Origin: Planctomycetota bacterium
GTDB lineage: Bacteria > Planctomycetota > Phycisphaerae > Phycisphaerales > UBA1924
Assembly: GCA_023429345.1 (NCBI GenBank)
Contig: JAEYVB010000220.1
Span: forward strand, 1 to 6,633
Length of the DNA: 6,633 nt
Direction: 5' to 3'
Below the pieces are notes generated by a model. That model saw only the letters and a list, made by a program, of their open reading frames with translations. It was not told the origin of the DNA and did not search any database. Positions within the stretch are counted from its first letter, which is position 1; each line of letters starts with the position of its first letter. Shown one piece after another: positions 1-4,417 of the stretch. The position numbers and the translations under genes are program-made.

Positions 1-203
1 GGGACCATGATCATGTCCTCCCACCACGCATCCCGCAGGTTCTTCTTGAGCTGCGCCCCCAGCGGCCCGTAGTCCCAGAAGCCGTTGATGCCGCCGTAGA
101 TCTCGCTCGCCTGGTAGATGAAGCCCCGCCGCTTGCACAGGGCCATGATGTCGTCCATCGACTTGCTGCGGGTCCGCGGGGATTGGTCGGAAGCGTCGGC
201 CAT
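1..203 (-). CDS. glyQS: Glycyl-tRNA synthetase, alpha2 (single-chain) type, N-terminal fragment
   Basis: Charges tRNA-Gly with glycine in the cytoplasm. Only the first 67 residues are in the window; the rest lies beyond base 1. The visible part runs from MADASDQSPR into MDDIMALCKRRGFIYQ and then GGINGFWDYGPLGAQLKKN followed by a Trp-Trp pair. This is the hallmark N-terminus of the class II homodimeric enzyme shared by eukaryotes, archaea and many bacteria, and is unlike the separate alpha and beta subunits of E. coli. The start at 203 is preferred because a GGAGC Shine-Dalgarno (plus-strand 212-216) lies 8 bases upstream. An in-frame ATG at 158 would start directly at MDDIM and remove a 15-residue basic/polar extension. 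The gene is divergent from the signalling genes to its right. A perfect 8-bp hairpin sits in its leader. The family assignment is confident; the exact start is less so. Confidence 0.92.
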   Translation of the reverse strand, partial: MADASDQSPRTRSKSMDDIMALCKRRGFIYQASEIYGGINGFWDYGPLGAQLKKNLRDAWWEDMIMV

Positions 204-220
204 CGGGATCGGCTCCAGAA

Positions 221-241
221 TGCCGGGACAGCATCCCGGCA
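221..241 (-). promoter_or_regulatory. Leader hairpin upstream of glycyl-tRNA synthetase
   Basis: TGCCGGGA (221-228) and TCCCGGCA (234-241) form a perfect 8-bp inverted repeat around a 5-base loop. It lies just upstream of the Shine-Dalgarno at 212-216. If the candidate -10 at 250-255 is used, the hairpin would sit almost at the 5' end of the mRNA, where such stems often protect transcripts. It is too small for a T-box and has no T-tract. Seen directly in the sequence; its role is inferred. Confidence 0.5.
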
Positions 242-249
242 GGGCCCCG

Positions 250-255
250 ACTATA
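250..255 (-). promoter_or_regulatory. Candidate -10 element for glycyl-tRNA synthetase
   Basis: On the minus strand this reads TATAGT, five of six matches to the sigma-70 -10 consensus, in an otherwise very GC-rich region. No good -35 box is visible 16-18 bases upstream. A start about 7 bases downstream would give a leader of about 40 bases beginning with the 221-241 hairpin. Weak evidence taken alone. Confidence 0.25.
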
Positions 256-327
256 GGTAAGAGCCTGTGGATCACCTGTCGCTTGGTGCGCTGCGCGCAA
301 ATCGCGGCGGACCATCGATTTACCCCT

Positions 328-351
328 TACCAAGCGGGATTCCCGCTGGTA
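328..351 (+). promoter_or_regulatory. Hairpin immediately before the 354 start codon
   Basis: TACC (328-331), a bulged A (332) and AGCGGG (333-338) pair with CCCGCT (342-347) and GGTA (348-351). This makes a 10-bp stem with one bulged base and a 3-base loop. It ends two bases before the ATG at 354 and fourteen before the ATG at 366, in the place where a ribosome-binding site would be. No Shine-Dalgarno is visible here. It could control translation of the downstream gene or be an operator in the divergent region. Confidence 0.45.
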
Positions 352-353
352 CC

Positions 354-1010
354 ATGCCCGCCGCTATGGAGAGCGCCACCACGAGAACGGACGCCGCGCC
401 CGGACCCAGGGCCGTCGTATGGACCGTCCCCGGCGGAGAGCCGCCCCCCGAGCTCCTCGCCGCCCTCTCCCGCGGCAACCTCGGCGTCGAACGCGTTTCC
501 AGCCCCTACCTCGCCCTCGCCCACCTCTGCCGACTCCAGCGCACCGCCGGCAGCGACCCACGGACTGCCAGCGGGGCCCTCGTCCTCGTCAGCCCCGAGC
601 GCCTCGCCTGCCCCGGCCACGTCTGCGACGCCGCGGCCAGGTTCGCCCCGCGCACCCGCCTCTGGATGTACGAGCCCGGATCGAACCGGGGGCTCCGCGC
701 GATCGTTCAGGAAGATGTGGATAGCTGGTTGAAAACCCCCGCCTCGATCGAGGCCAAGCCGGTCGTCGTCATGAAGGCCGCCCCGAACCAGGGCGGACCG
801 GCCCCGAGAGCCCTGCCCCTACGATCCCCCGATTCTCGGACCAAGGCCGAATCCGGCCCAAAACTGAGGCTCGCGGGGGAATCGCTGGTGCAGGAGGTCG
901 CGCAAAGCGCCGATGAAGTGGATAAGGGCGACCGCCGCCCCCGGGAGGTGCTGACGTCCGAGGAGCTGGAGATGCTCCTAGACGACGGCGAGCCGCGGAA
1001 GGACGAGTAG
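354..1010 (+). CDS. Hypothetical protein with receiver-like domain and acidic C-terminal motif
   Basis: I do not recognise a named family. The 218-residue protein starts with a short Ala/Thr-rich stretch. Residues about 19-108 follow the alternating strand/helix pattern of a response-regulator receiver: strand AVVWTV (20-25), helix PPELLAALS (31-39), strand GALVLVS (74-80), helix to about 97, strand RLWMYE (102-107). The acidic pair and the phospho-acceptor Asp of true receivers are not evident, so it is probably a pseudo-receiver. Residues about 130-198 look disordered, rich in Pro, Lys, Ser and Asp. The tail LTSEELEMLLDDG (200-212) looks like a short amphipathic helix. The start is uncertain: ATG 354, ATG 366 and GTG 267 are all in frame. 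The sequence from 267 to 353 reads like non-coding translation and includes the hairpin, so 354 or 366 is preferred. The stop is 22 bases before the diguanylate cyclase, which suggests an operon and a partner role in the same signalling pathway. Confidence 0.7.
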   Translation: MPAAMESATTRTDAAPGPRAVVWTVPGGEPPPELLAALSRGNLGVERVSSPYLALAHLCRLQRTAGSDPRTASGALVLVSPERLACPGHVCDAAARFAPRTRLWMYEPGSNRGLRAIVQEDVDSWLKTPASIEAKPVVVMKAAPNQGGPAPRALPLRSPDSRTKAESGPKLRLAGESLVQEVAQSADEVDKGDRRPREVLTSEELEMLLDDGEPRKDE

Positions 1011-1018
1011 GAGCCGGC

Positions 1019-1022
1019 GGAG
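1019..1022 (+). promoter_or_regulatory. Shine-Dalgarno deciding the diguanylate cyclase start
   Basis: GGAG with 10 bases to ATG 1033. The alternative GTG at 1027 would leave only 4 bases, which is too close. A second GGAG at 1010-1013, overlapping the preceding stop codon, is farther away and less likely to serve 1033. Confidence 0.5.
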
Positions 1023-1032
1023 CCGGGTGCTG

Positions 1033-2625
1033 ATGGCGAGCCCTCAGAAGAATCCTGCGCAGGCACCACCTCACGCGCACAACTTGCGCGTGATCCTGGT
1101 CGGTCGCACCGGCCTGGATGGGCGGCTCCGGCTGGACTCCCGCATCGAACTCACCCGCGTCCGCACGCCCCTCGAGGCGGTGGGGGAGCTCTCCGACAAC
1201 TTCGACGGCGCGGCCGCGCGGGTGGTGATCGTCTCCGTCGATGCCGATCCGGCGGTTGCGTCGCTGGACGGCCAGCCGCCCAACCCGTCGCGGGCACAGG
1301 AGTTCGTCTCGGCCCTGCGTGTCGTGGACCCCGGCGTCCGGGTCCTGCGCCTGGAGGGTGCCGATGGCGAAGCGCCGGTGCGTGCCGGGTACGACGGCAT
1401 CATCGGTCCGGATGCGGATGCCGAAGTTCTGAGAGCAATCATGGCCGGCAACGGGCACACGGTGGTGGCGGTGGATGCCACCCGTGCGCCCAAGCGGGTG
1501 GACCCGGTGCCGGCGACCAGGCCGGGCCCGGCCGCGCCGCCACCGGCCGCGCCGCCCGAGCCACTGCCGGATGTGCCTCCCGCGCCGATCCCGGTCTTCC
1601 CCCCGACGATCGAACCGGACGAGGAGCCCGAGACCGCGCCCTCAGAACGACCCGCGCCCAAACCGCCCGAAAAGGTGGGAGATTCATTAGCCGATGCTCA
1701 TCGTCAAACTACTGATTTCGACGAAGCGCGCAGCGCGGTCGGTCCGATGTCGGTAGTCATGTCAGAGGCGGGGGATGAGGTACTGGTCAAGCTGTTGCTG
1801 CAGGGCCGCGACATTACGGACGCGGCGATGGGGATGCTGCGCCGCCGGCTCCCCGGCGCCGACCTGGTCTTCACGAGTTCGGGCCGTGACGGCCACGAGC
1901 GGCCCCGCGAGGAGCAGCAGGGCGAGGGCCTGGAGGTCAGCGTCGCCTGGCGCGGGCGCCAGTTCGGCCGTCTGCGCAGCGCGGACCTCGGCCTCGAGGT
2001 GCTCGCGCCGCACGCGGCGTGGCTCGGCTCGTGGCTCGCCCTGCGGGACCAGCACGCCCACCTGCGGGATGCCGCCTTCACCGACCCCCTGACCGGCGCG
2101 TACAACCGGCGGTTCTTCGACCACTTCCTCTCGGTGACCATCGAGCAGGCACGCGAAGAGCGCCGCAGCCTGACGGTGCTGATGTTCGACATCGACGATT
2201 TCAAGATCTACAACGACCGCTACGGCCACGCCGCCGGCGACGAGATCCTGACCGAGACCGTGAAACTCCTCCGCAGCGTGATCCGCCCCTCGGACAAGGT
2301 CTGCCGGATCGGCGGCGACGAGTTCGTCGTGATCTTCCACGAGCCTCAGGGCCCGCGGAATCCCGCCAGCCGCCACCCCAGCGACATCGCGCAGATCGCC
2401 GAGCGCTTCCAGAAGGAAGTCTCGGGGCACAAGTTCCCCAAGCTCGGGCGAGAGGCCCCGGGCACCCTGACCATCTCCGGCGGCCTCGCGACCTACCCCT
2501 GGGACGGCAACACCCCCGAATCCCTGCTGGAACGGGCCGACCAGCTCGCGTTCCAGAGTAAGTCGCAGGGCAAGAACAGCATCACTTTCGGCCCGGGCGC
2601 CGAGCGCGAGCACGGGGCCAAGTAA
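1033..2625 (+). CDS. Diguanylate cyclase with receiver-like, Pro-rich, GAF-like and GGDEF regions
   Basis: Makes the second messenger cyclic-di-GMP from two GTP. Order in the 530-residue protein: residues about 17-138 are a receiver-like fold (strands RVILVG, RVVIVSV, RVLRLE) without clear phosphorylation residues; about 156-213 is a Pro/Ala/Glu-rich linker; about 238-343 is a probable degenerate GAF-like sensory region; the rest is GGDEF. The cyclase domain shows DPLTGAYNRRFF (351-362), DIDDFK (386-391) with the first metal-binding Asp, YGHAAGDEIL (397-406), GGDEF (427-431) and the late QGKNSITFG signature. RPSD at 418-421 lies five residues before GGDEF and matches the RxxD inhibitory site, so the enzyme is predicted to be active and product-inhibited. 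ATG 1033 is chosen because GGAG (1019-1022) lies 10 bases upstream; GTG 1027 is in frame but only 4 bases away from it. No transmembrane segment is seen, so it is probably cytoplasmic. The input signal is unknown and may involve the upstream receiver-like protein. Codon use shifts briefly at the linker/GAF border. Confidence 0.93.
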   Translation: MASPQKNPAQAPPHAHNLRVILVGRTGLDGRLRLDSRIELTRVRTPLEAVGELSDNFDGAAARVVIVSVDADPAVASLDGQPPNPSRAQEFVSALRVVDPGVRVLRLEGADGEAPVRAGYDGIIGPDADAEVLRAIMAGNGHTVVAVDATRAPKRVDPVPATRPGPAAPPPAAPPEPLPDVPPAPIPVFPPTIEPDEEPETAPSERPAPKPPEKVGDSLADAHRQTTDFDEARSAVGPMSVVMSEAGDEVLVKLLLQGRDITDAAMGMLRRRLPGADLVFTSSGRDGHERPREEQQGEGLEVSVAWRGRQFGRLRSADLGLEVLAPHAAWLGSWLALRDQHAHLRDAAFTDPLTGAYNRRFFDHFLSVTIEQAREERRSLTVLMFDIDDFKIYNDRYGHAAGDEILTETVKLLRSVIRPSDKVCRIGGDEFVVIFHEPQGPRNPASRHPSDIAQIAERFQKEVSGHKFPKLGREAPGTLTISGGLATYPWDGNTPESLLERADQLAFQSKSQGKNSITFGPGAEREHGAK

Positions 2626-2646
2626 CCGGCTCGGCCGCCGCTCGGG

Positions 2647-3468
2647 TCAGTCGCCGGTGGGAGCGTGCGCCGGCGCGGGCACGCGCCCGGGCGCCAGCGT
2701 CTCATGCAGGAAGAGCTTCATATGCTCCCAAGAGCGCCGGTCGGCGGCTTGCTGGTAGCCCACCGCATCCATGCCCGCCCGGTCGGCGTCGGGGTTGGTG
2801 AACGCGTGCTTGGCATCGCCGTAGACCAGCAGCATGTAGTCGACCCCCGCCTCCTCCATGGACCGGGCGAACTCGGCGCGCTGCTCCGCCGGGACCATCG
2901 GGTCGGCGCCGCCGGTCGCGACCAGCACCTTCGCCCTGATGTTCCGGTCATCCGCGGGGTTCGGGTTCGAGAGGTTGCCGTGAAAGCTCACGACCGACCG
3001 GAGCGGCGCGCCCGCCCGGGCCAGCTCCAGGCAGGTGGTCCCGCCGAAGCAATAGCCGATCGCTGCGGTGCGCCCGGCATCGACGTTGGGCTGCTCGTGC
3101 AGCACCTTCAGCCCGGCCAAGGCCCGCTCCCGCATCGCGGTGCGGTCCTGGTTGAAGGGACCGGCGAGCGCCCCCGCCTCCTGCGCCGTCGTGACCGGCG
3201 GCACCCCGTACATGTCCACCGCGAACGCCACGTACCCGAGCTCCGCCAGCTGCCGGGCCCGGGCCTTGGGGTAGTCGTTCAGGCCCCACCACTCGTGCAC
3301 CACCAGCACGCCCGCGAGCTTCCCCTCGCGCGCATCGTCGTACGCCAGGTACCCGGTGAGTTCCGTGCCGTTGTGCGTGTACGGGACCTCGCGCGTGACG
3401 ATCTCGGCCGCGGCCGTCCCGGCAACCACGGACGACGCGAGCAATGCAAACAGGGCGGGCGTGCGCAT
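2647..3468 (-). CDS. Exported dienelactone hydrolase family protein
   Basis: An alpha/beta-hydrolase of the dienelactone hydrolase family; members cleave lactone or ester bonds, but the substrate here is unknown. The 273-residue protein opens with a signal peptide: MRTPALFALLASSVVAGTAAA has a basic start, a hydrophobic core and an A-x-A-type site near residue 21, so it is likely periplasmic or secreted. HEWWGLNDY (58-66) is the typical early family motif. The catalytic triad is Cys140 in GYCFGG, Asp189 in GGADPMVP and His221 in DAKHAFTNP, all present. Length after cleavage is normal for the family, with a short Pro/Ala tail at 259-273. The start at 3468 is supported by AAGGAG (plus-strand 3475-3480) 6 bases upstream; an in-frame extension to 3681 overlaps the nucleotidyltransferase and has no family similarity. 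It follows that gene by 70 bases on the same strand and converges with the diguanylate cyclase, with 21 bases between the stops. The use of Cys as nucleophile matches this family rather than ordinary Ser esterases. Confidence 0.93.
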   Translation of the reverse strand: MRTPALFALLASSVVAGTAAAEIVTREVPYTHNGTELTGYLAYDDAREGKLAGVLVVHEWWGLNDYPKARARQLAELGYVAFAVDMYGVPPVTTAQEAGALAGPFNQDRTAMRERALAGLKVLHEQPNVDAGRTAAIGYCFGGTTCLELARAGAPLRSVVSFHGNLSNPNPADDRNIRAKVLVATGGADPMVPAEQRAEFARSMEEAGVDYMLLVYGDAKHAFTNPDADRAGMDAVGYQQAADRRSWEHMKLFLHETLAPGRVPAPAHAPTGD

Positions 3469-3474
3469 GGGTGT

Positions 3475-3480
3475 CTCCTT
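3475..3480 (-). promoter_or_regulatory. Strong Shine-Dalgarno of the dienelactone hydrolase gene
   Basis: On the minus strand this reads AAGGAG, followed by 6 bases to the ATG at 3468. It is the best ribosome-binding site in the window and fixes the start, and with it the signal peptide. Confidence 0.85.
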
Positions 3481-3505
3481 GGGCTCGCCAAAGCCTAGAA
3501 GCACT

Positions 3506-3540
3506 GCCCCGGGCGTTCCCGCAGCGGCCCCGAAGCGTTC
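3506..3540. repeat. Two imperfect direct repeats upstream of the hydrolase gene
   Basis: GCCCCGGGCGTTC (3506-3518) and GCCCCGAAGCGTTC (3527-3540) share GCCCCG and GCGTTC and begin 21 bases apart, about two helical turns. The right copy runs into the stop codon of the nucleotidyltransferase. The pair sits 26-60 bases upstream of the hydrolase Shine-Dalgarno, where a regulator could bind. In a GC-rich genome chance similarity is possible. Confidence 0.3.
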
Positions 3541-4327
3541 AGGCCCCGTCGGAGCCCCAGCCGTACTTTGCCTCGATGGCCGCGGCCGTATCGTCGAACA
3601 ACGCAACCGCCTCGGCGTGCCGGGCGGCCAGGTCCCGGGCCGTGCCGAAGTAGCAGAGCCGCTCGACCGCGGCGCGGGCATCGGTCGGCAGATCGCGGTC
3701 GAGGTAGCGGAGGCCGTAGTCGTAGCGCTCCGGGCAGTGGAGCATTCGGAGAGCCTCGACGAGCGGCGTGAGGCACAGCCCCGAGTAGAAGTACGCGGCC
3801 TCCGCGGGATTGCCGCGGGCCAGGGCCTTGGTGATGAGCGACTGGAACAGGGCGAATCGCGGCTTCAAAAGCTCGAACCTGCCCCGCATCTTCTGCGTGT
3901 GGGCGGCGGGGTCGAAGCGGGCCGGGCGGATCCAGCCGTCGAGATCGAACAGAACCTCAGCGCGGCCGTGGCGCTCGGGCTCGAGGAAGCGGGTCTGTTC
4001 GGGCGCGGACTGCTTCATGACTACAAGGTCGATGAAGCACTCCGGGGGCGTATCCCGCAGCCGGAAAAACGTCTGGTCGTGCCCGTGCCAGGTCGGCCTC
4101 GGGAGCTCGAGTTTCAGCTCGACGCCTGCGAACGCATCGACCGCCGCCTCGATGCGATCGAACACCGCTCGGACATCCTCATCGCCGGCGACCACCACGA
4201 GATCGATATCCGAGAGGGCATCCGCGCGGCCGGTCGCGTCCGAGCCGCCCAGCCAGGCGCCGCGGGCGCCCTCCATCTCGGGGAGGGTCTTGCGGAAGAA
4301 GGCGATCAGCTCGGCGCGGGTCGGCAT
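3539..4327 (-). CDS. Stand-alone nucleotidyltransferase-domain protein
   Basis: A 262-residue protein of the polymerase-beta-type nucleotidyltransferase superfamily, the group that includes aminoglycoside nucleotidyltransferases and MNT-type enzymes. Members transfer a nucleotide from NTP to a small molecule, RNA or protein; the target here is unknown. The key motif is GGSDATGRADALSDIDLVVV: Gly27-Gly28-Ser29 and the metal-binding Asp40 and Asp42. A likely third acidic residue is Asp100 in FIDLVVMK. Residues about 145-255 are mostly helical, as in the C-terminal helical bundles of kanamycin nucleotidyltransferase-like proteins. The N-terminus MPTRAELIAFFRKTLPEMEG is a plausible lead helix. The start at 4327 has no clear Shine-Dalgarno, and an inverted repeat lies 12 bases upstream of it. 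No HEPN toxin gene neighbours it, so the common MNT/HEPN toxin-antitoxin arrangement is not seen, and resistance function should not be assumed. It lies 90 bases after yidC on the same strand. Confidence 0.82.
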   Translation of the reverse strand: MPTRAELIAFFRKTLPEMEGARGAWLGGSDATGRADALSDIDLVVVAGDEDVRAVFDRIEAAVDAFAGVELKLELPRPTWHGHDQTFFRLRDTPPECFIDLVVMKQSAPEQTRFLEPERHGRAEVLFDLDGWIRPARFDPAAHTQKMRGRFELLKPRFALFQSLITKALARGNPAEAAYFYSGLCLTPLVEALRMLHCPERYDYGLRYLDRDLPTDARAAVERLCYFGTARDLAARHAEAVALFDDTAAAIEAKYGWGSDGA

Positions 4328-4338
4328 ACGGATCTAGA

Positions 4339-4362
4339 TGACGGTCGGCGGAGCAACCGTCA
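4339..4362. promoter_or_regulatory. Inverted repeat upstream of the nucleotidyltransferase gene
   Basis: TGACGGT (4339-4345) and ACCGTCA (4356-4362) are perfect 7-base inverted copies separated by 10 bases. The element ends 12 bases before the nucleotidyltransferase start at 4327. Its size and shape fit a dimeric repressor operator, or a leader hairpin covering the ribosome-binding region. Seen directly; the function is inferred. Confidence 0.4.
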
Positions 4363-4392
4363 GGCCATCGAGCGTGCCAGACGATCGGGAGA

Positions 4393-4412
4393 CAGCGGGC
4401 GGAAGCCCGCTG
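4393..4412 (-). terminator. Palindrome just after yidC: possible terminator or REP-like element
   Basis: CAGCGGGC (4393-4400) and GCCCGCTG (4405-4412) make a perfect 8-bp stem. The loop is GGAA on the plus strand and TTCC on the minus strand. It begins 5 bases after the yidC stop codon. The stem is strong, but the following minus-strand bases (TCTCCC...) are not a T-tract, so it is not a classical intrinsic terminator. It may protect the yidC 3' end, weakly terminate, or be one copy of a dispersed GC-rich palindrome family. Confidence 0.45.
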
Positions 4413-4417
4413 CCACA

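Noticed and set aside
267..353. GTG 267 as the start of the receiver-like protein
   Set aside because: The extra 29 residues look like translated non-coding DNA, cover the 328-351 hairpin, and lack a good Shine-Dalgarno.
769..1458. A 229-codon minus-strand frame opposite the signalling genes
   Set aside because: Arg/Pro/Ala-rich with no motifs, and it spans two well-supported plus-strand genes.
2626..2646. A bidirectional terminator between the convergent genes
   Set aside because: The 21 bases contain GC-rich repeats but no compact stem with a T-tract on either strand.
3469..3681. Upstream extension of the dienelactone hydrolase frame
   Set aside because: It overlaps the nucleotidyltransferase coding region. 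A strong AAGGAG and a signal peptide fix the start at 3468.
3539..4327. An MNT/HEPN toxin-antitoxin module
   Set aside because: The nucleotidyltransferase is longer than typical MNT antitoxins, and neither neighbour encodes a HEPN protein.
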